Shown here: piece by piece, positions 1-5,245 of the stretch
Layout: each line of letters begins with the position of its first letter
Position numbering within the stretch: the first letter of the stretch is position 1
Origin: Gammaproteobacteria bacterium
GTDB taxonomy: Bacteria > Pseudomonadota > Gammaproteobacteria > Tenderiales > Tenderiaceae
Length of the DNA stretch: 5,245 nt
Assembly (NCBI GenBank): GCA_027001525.1
Contig: JALTMR010000239.1
Span: 1 to 5,245 of the forward strand
Direction of reading: 5' to 3'
Translations under genes and position numbers: made by a program
The notes under the pieces: model-generated
What the model was told of the DNA's origin: nothing
The model's input: the letters and a program-made list of their open reading frames with translations, nothing else
The model's database searches: none

Positions 1-1286
1 CCAGCGATCAGGACATGAGCGGCCAGATTATGACGCAGCTGTTCAACGAGCCCCGTGTGCTGGGGGTGACCTCCAGTGTGGTGGGGATCATGGGGATCAT
101 CCCCGGTATGCCTAACCTGGCCTTTTTGTCTCTGGCGGCGCTGGGGGGCGGCACGGCCTATCTGCAATCGCGTAAAAAGGTCGAGGCGGAGGCGCGCAAG
201 CAGCAGGAGCTGGTGGCCCCGCCACCCCAATCCCAGGAGGTCAAGGAGCTGAGCTGGGACGATGTGGTGCCGGTGGATACGGTGGGGCTGGAGGTGGGCT
301 ATCGCCTGATTCCGCTGGTGGATAAAAACCAGGGCGGCCAGCTGATGGGGCGCATCAAGGGCATCCGCAAAAAATTGACGCAGGAGTTGGGTTTTCTCAT
401 GCCGCCCGTGCACATTCGCGACAACCTGGAACTCTCGCCGAATATCTATCGCATCACTCTGCTGGGTGCCACCGTGGGTGAGTCAGAGATTCACCCTGAC
501 CGTGAGTTGGCCATCAATCCGGGTCAGGTGTTTGGCACCTTGCCGGGCATTGCCGGCAAAGACCCGGCCTTCGGTCTGGAGGCTGTATGGATCGAGCCGG
601 GCCAGAAGGAGCAGGCCCAGACCATGGGCTACACCGTGGTGGACCCCAGCACCGTGGTGGCCACGCATCTGAGCCATATTCTCAGCTCTCACGCCAGTGA
701 ATTGCTGGGTCGGGAGGAGGTGCAGCACCTGCTCGACTCGTTGGCCAAGGCGATGCCGAAGCTGGTGGAAGGGCTGGTGCCGGAGATCCTTTCACTGGGT
801 GTGGTGGTCAAGGTTTTGCAGAATCTGCTTGAGGATGGCATCCCCATTCGGGACATGCGCCGCATCGCCGAAACCTTGGCGGACGAGGGCAGCCGGAGTC
901 AAGACCCTGCCGTTCTCACCGCCATGGTGCGTGTTGCGCTGGGTCGTTCGATTGTCCAGAAAATCAATGGATTAGCAACGGAATTGCCGGTGATGACGCT
1001 GGACCCACAATTGGAACAGTTGTTGCAAGATTCCATACGTACGTCAGGTGGCGGTGCGTTGGGACTGGAGCCTGGTCTGGCAGAGAAGATGTTTCAGTCT
1101 CTGTCAGAAACAACGCAACGCCAGGAGGTGGCTGGCCAGCCGGCAGTACTGTTGGTCAGTCCGGTGGTCAGATCCGTGCTGGCGAAGTTGTTGAGGAACT
1201 CCATCCCTCAACTGAAGGTGCTGTCATATAACGAGATACCGGATGACATTCAGCTCAAAATTATCGGAACCGTTGGCCAAGGCTGA
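1..1286 (+). CDS. flhA: FlhA, flagellar type III export gate protein (5'-truncated, C-terminal part)
   Basis: FlhA is an inner-membrane protein that forms the nonameric export gate of the flagellar type III secretion apparatus. Its cytoplasmic domain docks chaperone-substrate complexes. The reading frame is open from the left edge (first full codon at position 3, reading S-D-Q-D-M), so the gene begins upstream. The in-window ATG at 15 is internal. About 427 residues are present, against about 690-700 for the family, so the first six membrane segments and the FHIPEP motif lie outside. Visible parts are the last two hydrophobic segments (VLGVTSSVVGIMGIIPG, then NLAFLSLAALGGGTAYL, with the hallmark PGMPN between them), a charged and proline-containing linker, and the cytoplasmic domain. 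That domain runs from LEVGYRLIPLVD, through the RDNLELSPNIYRI and ELLGREEVQHLLD segments, to the IPQLKVLSYNEIP end. The stop is TGA at 1284. The C-terminus looks complete. The family assignment is very secure. Confidence 0.97.
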   Translation, partial: SDQDMSGQIMTQLFNEPRVLGVTSSVVGIMGIIPGMPNLAFLSLAALGGGTAYLQSRKKVEAEARKQQELVAPPPQSQEVKELSWDDVVPVDTVGLEVGYRLIPLVDKNQGGQLMGRIKGIRKKLTQELGFLMPPVHIRDNLELSPNIYRITLLGATVGESEIHPDRELAINPGQVFGTLPGIAGKDPAFGLEAVWIEPGQKEQAQTMGYTVVDPSTVVATHLSHILSSHASELLGREEVQHLLDSLAKAMPKLVEGLVPEILSLGVVVKVLQNLLEDGIPIRDMRRIAETLADEGSRSQDPAVLTAMVRVALGRSIVQKINGLATELPVMTLDPQLEQLLQDSIRTSGGGALGLEPGLAEKMFQSLSETTQRQEVAGQPAVLLVSPVVRSVLAKLLRNSIPQLKVLSYNEIPDDIQLKIIGTVGQG

Positions 1287-1306
1287 CCCAGGCGCGAAGA
1301 GGGGGA

Positions 1307-1320
1307 TTGATTTCAATCAA
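1307..1320. promoter_or_regulatory. Consensus FNR/Anr-type binding site (predicted) upstream of flhF
   Basis: The 14-bp sequence TTGATTTCAATCAA is a perfect palindrome apart from its two central bases. It matches every fixed position of the FNR/Anr pattern TTGAT-N4-ATCAA. It lies in the flhA-flhF gap, 20 nt after the flhA stop and 77 nt before the flhF start. Proteins of the CRP/FNR family that bind this pattern (FNR, Anr, EtrA and others) regulate genes in response to oxygen or nitric oxide. I see no convincing -10 hexamer at the spacing of a class II activator site (about 1343-1348 reads GAAGCG), so activation versus repression cannot be inferred. The pattern is certain; its function is a prediction. 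Confidence 0.5.
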
Positions 1321-1384
1321 CGCCGTGCCACCGCGCTGTTTCGAAGCGGCGCTACCGATGCCGCAGGGAGTGAATGCCAGCCAC

Positions 1385-1390
1385 GGGGAG
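1385..1390 (+). promoter_or_regulatory. Ribosome binding site of flhF (decides the start)
   Basis: GGGGAG at 1385-1390 stands 7 nt before the ATG at 1398. The upstream in-frame ATG at 1374 has GGGAG (1366-1370) only 3 nt away, which is too close. The protein from 1398 begins MKIKRFFA, the usual FlhF N-terminus, so 1398 is chosen. Confidence 0.8.
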
Positions 1391-1397
1391 TGTGTGT

Positions 1398-2867
1398 ATG
1401 AAGATCAAACGCTTCTTTGCTGTCGATGCCCGCCAGGCCATGAAAATGGTCAAGGGGGAGCTGGGGGAGGATGCCGTTATTCTCTCCAACAAGCGTGTCA
1501 GTGGTGGTGTTGAACTGGTCGCTGCCATCGATTATGAAGAGGAGGCGTTTGTCACGGTGGCTGCGCCACCATCTGATAACGGCAGTGCCGAAGCCGCCCC
1601 AGTGTCTCAGCCACAACCGTCACATCGGCAGTCCGCTCCCAGGGAGGCTCCACCCGCATCGCCCCGGCCAAGATCCTCCAGAGCGGCCGCTCAACCACCG
1701 TCTCAATCCGCCACGTTTGCCGATGGCCATGCCGCCGGGCGGGCCCCAGGCACGCCTCGCCAGGCATCAGATGCCTCTTTTGAGGGTGGCCATCGCCGCG
1801 GTCAATTTTCCGAATCCGTTTCCGAACCAGTTTCTGAGCCAGTTTCCGAACCGGCGCAGCCATCTGTGGCATCCCATCCCGCGCCGGAGCCTGAGGCCGC
1901 TGCCCGGCCATCGTCAAAACCCAGTATCGTCTGGAGCCAGGAACCCACGCTGGTGGAGATGCGCAGTGAGATAAAGAACATGCGCGGCCTGCTGGAAAAT
2001 CAGCTGCGAAACCTGACTTCGCAGGATTTTCGCGCCAGCCATCCGTGCCAGTATGAGTTGAAAAATCGTCTCTCCCAATTGGGAATCAGTCATGGGCTGG
2101 CGAAGGATTTCATCGAGCACCTTCCTCCTCAGGAGGATGTGGAGGCGTTGTGGCGACGTCTGCTGGCCAAGCTGGCCATCAGCGTGCCGGTGACGGAGGA
2201 TGACATCCTGGTCAACGGCGGTGTGGTGGCGCTGGTGGGGCCCACCGGCGTGGGCAAAACCACCAGCGTGGCGAAGTTGGCGGCGCGCTACGCGTTACGC
2301 CACGGCTCGCGTGATGTGGCTCTGATCACCACAGACAACTACCGCATTGGTGCCCATGAGCAGATCAAGGCCTATGCCCGCATTCTCGGCGTGCCTTACC
2401 GCTTTGCCAATTCGGCCGAGTCGTTGCAAAACGCCCTCGATCACTTTTGTGATCGTCGCCTGGTGTTGATCGACACAGCGGGCATGAGTCAAAAAGATCT
2501 GCGCCTTACCGCTCAGCTGGCGGTACTCAATGACAGCGTCAGCCAGGTGCAGCCCTATCTGGTGATGTCGGCCACATCGAGTCTGACAGGGCTTGATGAG
2601 GTGGTGCGGGCGTTTAGCAATATCGATCTCAAAGGGGTGATTCTCACCAAGATTGATGAGAGTACCAGTCTCGGTCACGCCCTGGACGTGGTGATTCGCC
2701 ATCGTCTGCCCCTGGCCTATCTCAGTGACGGTCAGCGCGTGCCCGAAGATCTTCAACCCGCCAGAGGCCACGAGCTGGTCAATCAGGCGATTGTCATGAT
2801 GCAAGAAAATGCCGATCTGCTCGATAGCGATCTATCGAATCAGAGCACCGGGGAGGTTTACAGTTGA
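1398..2867 (+). CDS. flhF: FlhF, SRP-type GTPase that places polar flagella
   Basis: FlhF belongs to the SRP GTPase family with Ffh and FtsY. In its GTP-bound form it gathers at the cell pole and recruits early flagellar components there. The predicted protein has 489 residues. Residues 1-46 form the conserved B-domain start (MKIKRFFAVDARQAM, then GEDAVILSNKRV and GGVELVAAID). Residues about 50-180 are a Pro/Ser/Ala/Gln-rich, probably disordered linker. Residues 185-203 (LVEMRSEIKNMRGLLENQL) are likely helical. The N domain follows at about 215-270. The G domain starts near 276 with the P-loop GPTGVGKTT (281-289), then TTDNYRIGAHEQ, DTAG (359-362) and TKID (417-420). All nucleotide-binding motifs are intact. 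The final codons overlap the flhG start by one base, which implies translational coupling of the GTPase to its regulator. Length is in the range I know for gammaproteobacterial FlhF; the linker accounts for much of the variation. Very secure. Confidence 0.97.
   Translation: MKIKRFFAVDARQAMKMVKGELGEDAVILSNKRVSGGVELVAAIDYEEEAFVTVAAPPSDNGSAEAAPVSQPQPSHRQSAPREAPPASPRPRSSRAAAQPPSQSATFADGHAAGRAPGTPRQASDASFEGGHRRGQFSESVSEPVSEPVSEPAQPSVASHPAPEPEAAARPSSKPSIVWSQEPTLVEMRSEIKNMRGLLENQLRNLTSQDFRASHPCQYELKNRLSQLGISHGLAKDFIEHLPPQEDVEALWRRLLAKLAISVPVTEDDILVNGGVVALVGPTGVGKTTSVAKLAARYALRHGSRDVALITTDNYRIGAHEQIKAYARILGVPYRFANSAESLQNALDHFCDRRLVLIDTAGMSQKDLRLTAQLAVLNDSVSQVQPYLVMSATSSLTGLDEVVRAFSNIDLKGVILTKIDESTSLGHALDVVIRHRLPLAYLSDGQRVPEDLQPARGHELVNQAIVMMQENADLLDSDLSNQSTGEVYS
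1809..1856 (+). repeat. Four-unit 12-bp tandem repeat in the flhF linker
   Basis: Four consecutive 12-base units of the form TCCGAACCAGTT, with small changes, encode SESV-SEPV-SEPV-SEPA at FlhF residues 138-153. Units two and three differ by two bases. Units one and four diverge more. The repeat is in frame, so gain or loss of a unit would change only linker length. It sits in the part of FlhF that is poorly conserved between species. Confidence 0.85.
2438..2455. repeat. Perfect 7-bp inverted repeat inside flhF
   Basis: CGATCAC and GTGATCG flank a TTTT loop, giving an 18-base hairpin-capable sequence. It lies within the FlhF G domain and encodes LDHFCDR. No T-run follows the right arm, so it is not a typical intrinsic terminator. 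It may be chance: a stem of this size is not rare in 5 kb. Confidence 0.5.
2821..2838. repeat. Perfect 7-bp inverted repeat just before the flhG ribosome binding site
   Basis: TCGATAG and CTATCGA flank a CGAT loop. The repeat encodes the end of FlhF and finishes 11 nt before the flhG Shine-Dalgarno sequence at 2850. There is no T-run after it. As mRNA it could fold into a small hairpin next to the coupled start of flhG. That role is inference only. Confidence 0.5.
2850..2856 (+). promoter_or_regulatory. Ribosome binding site of flhG (bears on the start)
   Basis: GGGGAGG at 2850-2856 lies within the last codons of flhF. It is 10 nt before the ATG at 2867, 7 nt before an in-frame TTG at 2864 and 16 nt before the ATG at 2873. 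The ATG at 2867 is preferred because it is a standard start codon at an acceptable distance and overlaps the flhF TGA by one base. Confidence 0.75.
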
Positions 2868-3736
2868 TGCTTATGTCGGAAACTACATCGATGGATCAGG
2901 CCGCAGGACTCAGGCGCATGACCAGTTCCCATCCCGTGCAGGTGATTGCGGTCACCAGCGGCAAGGGGGGGGTAGGCAAAACCAACGTCTCCATCAATAT
3001 CGCCGTGTCGCTCGCCAATCAGGGCAAACAGGTCATGGTAATGGATGCAGACCTGGGGCTGGCGAACATCGACATCATGTTGGGGCTGCACCCCAAATAT
3101 AACCTGGCGCACGTGATCTCCGGGGAGCGCACGCTGGAGGAGATTATCGTGCAGGGCCCCGCCGGGGTGATGGTGGTGCCGGCGTCATCGGGAACACAAA
3201 GCATGGCCGAGCTGACGCCGCTGCAACACGCCGGCATGGTGCAGGCGTTCAGTGAATTGAGCCTCGATATTGACGTGTTGATTGTGGATACCGCCGCCGG
3301 CATTACCGACTCGGTGGTGAGCTTTACCCGCGCCGCGCAGGAGGTGGTGGTGGTGGTGTGTGATGAGCCCAGTTCAATTACAGATGCCTACGCCATGATC
3401 AAGTTGCTTAACAAGGAGTATGGTCTGCATCGGTTTAGAGTGTTGTCGAACATGGTTCACAGTGCGCAGGAAGGACGTGAACTGTTTTTTAAAATGGTGA
3501 AAGTGACTGATCGATTCCTCGATGTCACGCTGGACTTTATGGGATCCGTGCCCTATGACGAATATCTACGCAAAGCACTACAGAAACAAAAAGCCGTGGT
3601 GGATGCTTACCCGCGCAGTAAAGCGGCAATGGCATTCAAGACTTTGGCAAAAAAAACCGATAACTGGCCTATACCGAGAGACGCAGGGGGACATTTGGAG
3701 TTTTTCGTGGAACGGCTTTTTCACAATACACAATAA
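2867..3736 (+). CDS. flhG: FlhG (FleN), MinD-like ATPase controlling flagellar number
   Basis: FlhG/FleN is a ParA/MinD-family ATPase. ATP drives its dimerisation and membrane binding, it keeps polar flagella to one or few, and in Pseudomonas and Shewanella it also restrains the master regulator FleQ/FlrA. The predicted protein has 289 residues. Near the N-terminus, DQAAGLRRM (10-18) matches the DQAxxLR motif that stimulates FlhF GTPase activity. The deviant Walker A motif is KGGVGKTN (33-40), MDADLGLAN spans 59-67 and the Walker B/switch II DTAAG spans 141-145. The C-terminus, HLEFFVERLF (276-285), has the look of an amphipathic membrane-targeting helix like that of MinD. It overlaps flhF by one base and lies 18 nt before fliA, so the three are probably co-transcribed. 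Two 8-base homopolymers occur in the gene: G8 in the P-loop (2965-2972) and A8 near the end (3649-3656). Very secure as a family call; the start could be 2864 or 2873. Confidence 0.96.
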   Translation: MLMSETTSMDQAAGLRRMTSSHPVQVIAVTSGKGGVGKTNVSINIAVSLANQGKQVMVMDADLGLANIDIMLGLHPKYNLAHVISGERTLEEIIVQGPAGVMVVPASSGTQSMAELTPLQHAGMVQAFSELSLDIDVLIVDTAAGITDSVVSFTRAAQEVVVVVCDEPSSITDAYAMIKLLNKEYGLHRFRVLSNMVHSAQEGRELFFKMVKVTDRFLDVTLDFMGSVPYDEYLRKALQKQKAVVDAYPRSKAAMAFKTLAKKTDNWPIPRDAGGHLEFFVERLFHNTQ

Positions 3737-3754
3737 GGCAGGAGGGGCGCCGTT

Positions 3755-4504
3755 ATGAATGGACTCGCCATGTATAGCACTATGCATCCAACAGACAAGC
3801 ACAGCAAAAATGATCTGGTGACCAAACAGGCACCACTGGTAAAACGCATCGCCTATCACCTGATGTGTCGTTTGCCGCCCAGCGTGCAGGCCGATGACTT
3901 GATCCAGGCGGGCATGATCGGTTTGCTCGAAGCGTCGCGCAATTACGATTCGGAGCAGGGCGCCAGCTTTGAAACCTACGCCGGTATCCGGATTCGCGGC
4001 GCCATGCTCGATGAGATCCGAAAAAATGATTGGGCGCCGCGCTCCGTGCATCGCAAGGCGCGCAAAGTGGCAGAGGCCGTACGGCAGATCGAAAACACAA
4101 AAGGCCGTGATGCACGCGATAACGAAGTGGCCGAAGCGCTGGACATGGACCTGTCTGAATACCATCAGACATTGCAGGCGGCGAGCGGTTATCTGGTACT
4201 CAGTTTTGATGAACTGGGTGCCGATGACGAGGCCGTGGCTACCCATCTCTCCACCAAAGCGACCAACAGCCCCTTTGAAGGTTTGCAGAAGGAAGATTTC
4301 AAAAACAGTCTGGCGGAGGCGATCTCCGGTTTGCCGGAGCGTGAGTGCCTGGTGATGAAGCTCTACTACGACGAAGAGCTCAATCTGCGGGAGATCGGCT
4401 CGGTACTGGGTGTGAGTGAATCACGCGTCAGCCAGATCCACAGTCAGGCTTTGATCCGGCTTCAGGCGCGTATGAGCCACTGGCGTGAAAAAGGAACTAA
4501 ATAA
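3755..4504 (+). CDS. fliA: FliA, sigma-28 factor for late flagellar genes
   Basis: FliA directs RNA polymerase to the late flagellar promoters (filament, motor, chemotaxis). The anti-sigma factor FlgM holds it inactive until the hook-basal body can export FlgM. The 249-residue length is typical of FliA. Region 2 runs from about 27 to 95: LVKRIAYHL, LPPSVQADDLIQAGMIGLLE (about 40-59), then FETYAGIRIRGAMLDEIRK (72-90) and DWAPRSVHRKAR. Region 3 covers about 100-150. Region 4 is at about 183-240, with LPERECLVMKLYYDEELN and the helix-turn-helix LREIGSVLGVSESRVSQIHS (211-230). AGGAGG at 3740-3745 lies 9 nt before the ATG. A second in-frame ATG at 3770 has no such site. The gene follows flhG by 18 nt with no terminator between them, so it is probably in the same transcript as flhF and flhG. 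Confidence 0.97.
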   Translation: MNGLAMYSTMHPTDKHSKNDLVTKQAPLVKRIAYHLMCRLPPSVQADDLIQAGMIGLLEASRNYDSEQGASFETYAGIRIRGAMLDEIRKNDWAPRSVHRKARKVAEAVRQIENTKGRDARDNEVAEALDMDLSEYHQTLQAASGYLVLSFDELGADDEAVATHLSTKATNSPFEGLQKEDFKNSLAEAISGLPERECLVMKLYYDEELNLREIGSVLGVSESRVSQIHSQALIRLQARMSHWREKGTK

Positions 4505-4611
4505 ATTCCGTCAAGTGCAGATATAAACGTGAACGGTTTTAGTTTCTCTCTTATATACAGCCACAACCGGAAAAGTAAGCCAGTGGTAGAGCCTAATAAG
4601 GAGGTTTTGGT
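4505..4611 (+). other. fliA-cheY intergenic region, possible promoter region
   Basis: This 107-nt gap is visibly more AT-rich than the flanking genes. The left part contains a TATA-rich stretch (4552-4559) preceded 17 nt upstream by GTGAAC (4529-4534), a poor sigma-70-like pair. TCAAGT at 4511-4516 looks like a sigma-28 -35 element, but no GCCGATAA-like -10 follows at the right spacing. No hairpin with a T-run follows fliA. The gap ends with the cheY ribosome binding site. A promoter for cheYZ would be reasonable here, since late chemotaxis genes often have one, but none can be assigned from sequence alone. Confidence 0.4.
4598..4604 (+). promoter_or_regulatory. Ribosome binding site of cheY (decides the TTG start)
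   Basis: AAGGAGG is a near-ideal Shine-Dalgarno sequence. It is 7 nt before the TTG at 4612 and 19 nt before the first in-frame ATG at 4624. An in-frame TAA at 4597 rules out any longer protein. The spacing favours TTG. Confidence 0.8.
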
Positions 4612-5004
4612 TTGGACAAGAATATGAAAATTCTCATCGTCGATGACTTTTCGACCATGCGGAGAATCATCAAAAACTTGTTAAGGGATCTGGGGTTTAA
4701 CAACACCCAGGAGGCCGACGATGGCGTCACGGCACTTCCCATGTTGCAAAACGGTGATTTTGATTTTCTCGTCACCGACTGGAACATGCCGGGAATGCAG
4801 GGCATCGATCTGCTCAAGGCGTTGCGGGCTGACCCCAAGTTTGCTGACCTGCCCATTTTGATGGTCACCGCTGAAGCCAAGCGCGAGCAGATTGTTGAAG
4901 CAGCCCAGGCCGGTGTCAATGGCTATGTTGTGAAGCCGTTTACCGCCGCCACACTGAAAGAGAAAATTGACAAGATTTTCGAGCGCATTGACGCGGCTTC
5001 CTAG
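4612..5004 (+). CDS. cheY: CheY, chemotaxis response regulator
   Basis: CheY is a single-domain receiver. Phosphorylated by CheA, it binds the FliM/FliN switch and changes motor rotation. From the TTG start it has 130 residues, against 129 in E. coli, and the N-terminal [12 protein letters not shown] aligns with E. coli MADKELKFLVVDD. All active-site residues are present: D11 and D12 (metal), D56 in VTDWNMPG (phospho-acceptor), T86 in VTAEAK, Y105 and K108 in GYVVKPF. The sequence is of the Pseudomonas/Vibrio polar-flagellar type. Starting at ATG 4624 would give 126 residues and still a full domain, but the ribosome binding site and the E. coli alignment favour TTG. No output domain is attached. 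cheZ follows 33 nt later. Confidence 0.97.
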   Translation: MDKNMKILIVDDFSTMRRIIKNLLRDLGFNNTQEADDGVTALPMLQNGDFDFLVTDWNMPGMQGIDLLKALRADPKFADLPILMVTAEAKREQIVEAAQAGVNGYVVKPFTAATLKEKIDKIFERIDAAS

Positions 5005-5037
5005 CCCAACGCACGGCGGTAAAAAAAAGGATTTGAA

Positions 5038-5245
5038 ATGACCGAAGCGACCCCCCTCGACAATGAAGATATTCTGGCGCAGGCACGGCAGTTGGTTGAA
5101 TACCTGGAACAGGGCAGGGCTGATGAGGCGGTCTCGACACTGGAGTCTCTCTCCTCTGTCAGGGAGAAGGATCTGTTTCAGGAGCTGGGAAAGTTGACTC
5201 GTGATCTGCACGACACCATCAACGGTTTTCAGCTCGATGCCAAAA
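5038..5245 (+). CDS. cheZ: CheZ, CheY-P phosphatase (3'-truncated)
   Basis: CheZ removes the phosphate from CheY-P and so ends the motor signal. Only the first 69 codons lie in the window and the frame is open to the right edge. The translation begins MTEATPLDNEDILAQARQLV and continues to the stretch LFQELGKLTRDLHDTI, which matches the conserved N-terminal helix of CheZ (LFQE-GKLTR-LHD). The long-hairpin phosphatase core, with its catalytic Asp and Gln, and the C-terminal CheY-binding tail would be downstream. AAAGGA at 5026-5031 is 6 nt before the ATG and follows an A8 run (5021-5028). The gap from cheY is 33 nt with no terminator, so the pair is presumably co-transcribed. Position right after cheY agrees with the call. 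Confidence 0.92.
   Translation, partial: MTEATPLDNEDILAQARQLVEYLEQGRADEAVSTLESLSSVREKDLFQELGKLTRDLHDTINGFQLDAK

Larger units (their letters stand above)
1287..1397 (+). other. flhA-flhF intergenic region
   Basis: This 111-nt non-coding gap holds the FNR-like palindrome (1307-1320), a weak inverted repeat (GCGGC at 1346-1350 pairing with GCCGC at 1360-1364, 9-nt loop) and the flhF ribosome binding site. I see no clear sigma-70, sigma-54 or sigma-28 promoter on the + strand and no T-tailed terminator hairpin after flhA. Read-through from flhA into flhF is therefore likely, with or without an internal promoter here. Confidence 0.6.

Noticed and set aside
1305..1330. Minus-strand TGGCAC followed by TTGAT, a partial sigma-54 promoter look-alike
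   Set aside because: The -12 element lacks GC and the spacing is off by one. It would also fire back into flhA, where no minus-strand gene is supported.
1374..1397. Eight-residue N-terminal extension of FlhF from ATG 1374
   Set aside because: Its Shine-Dalgarno is too close (3 nt), and FlhF proteins normally begin with MKIKRFFA as seen from 1398.
2864..2866. TTG start for flhG
   Set aside because: Its ribosome binding site spacing (7 nt) is good, but the adjacent ATG at 2867 is a better codon at an acceptable 10 nt. It cannot be fully excluded.
3578..4246. 222-codon open frame on the minus strand across the end of flhG and fliA
   Set aside because: It lies opposite two well-conserved genes, has no recognisable domain, and such antisense frames are expected in GC-rich coding DNA. 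The same applies to the minus-strand frames in flhF (2295-2804) and cheY (4681-5211).
4511..4564. Sigma-28-like promoter candidates (TCAAGT at 4511; TTTAGTTT at 4538)
   Set aside because: The -35-like parts match but the sequences 11-15 nt downstream do not resemble GCCGATAA, so neither is annotated as a promoter.
4581..4592. CAGTGGTAGAGC, which looks like the D-arm of a tRNA
   Set aside because: There is no anticodon arm, no T-arm (GGTTCGAATC-like) and no acceptor stem at the right distances. The cheY ribosome binding site and start follow directly.
4571..4598. AAAAGTAA followed 12 nt later by GCCTAATA, a loose sigma-28 pattern
   Set aside because: Both elements are weak, and transcription would begin at or after the cheY ribosome binding site, which makes no sense.

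Overview
The window is a single-strand run of flagellar and chemotaxis genes, all on the + strand, in the order flhA (3' part) - flhF - flhG/fleN - fliA - cheY - cheZ (5' part). Every protein has clear family signatures. This order, with an FlhF/FlhG pair next to fliA and cheYZ, is the one known from gammaproteobacteria with polar flagella (Pseudomonas, Vibrio, Shewanella and relatives). Peritrichous enterics lack flhF and flhG. The DNA is moderately GC-rich by eye, and CheY is close to the Pseudomonas/Vibrio type, so I infer a polarly flagellated, non-enteric gammaproteobacterium. The genus cannot be read from this window.

Layout: 1-1286 encodes the last two membrane helices and the whole cytoplasmic domain of the export-gate protein FlhA. 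A 111-nt gap follows. It holds a 14-bp palindrome that exactly fits the FNR/Anr half-site pattern TTGAT-N4-ATCAA. flhF (1398-2867) encodes a 489-residue SRP-type GTPase with a long low-complexity linker that includes a four-unit SEPV-type repeat. flhG (2867-3736) overlaps the flhF stop codon by one base and encodes the MinD-like ATPase partner. fliA (3755-4504) follows after 18 nt and encodes sigma-28. A 107-nt AT-richer gap leads to cheY (4612-5004), which most likely starts at TTG. cheZ starts at 5038 and runs off the right edge.

How the genes work together: FlhF marks the cell pole where the flagellum is built, and FlhG limits flagellar number, partly by stimulating FlhF GTP hydrolysis. 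FlhA is the core of the export gate that secretes rod, hook and filament subunits. FliA switches on late genes (filament, motor, chemotaxis) once the hook is complete. CheY-P reverses or pauses the motor, and CheZ removes the phosphate.

I found no mobile elements, CRISPR, RNA genes or unknown protein-coding genes, and nothing that amounts to a new biological system. The points worth checking are small: the consensus FNR-like box upstream of flhF, an A8 slippery run whose -1 slip would remove only the C-terminal helix of FlhG, a G8 tract inside the FlhG P-loop, two perfect hairpin-forming repeats in flhF, and the start-codon choices for flhF, flhG and cheY.
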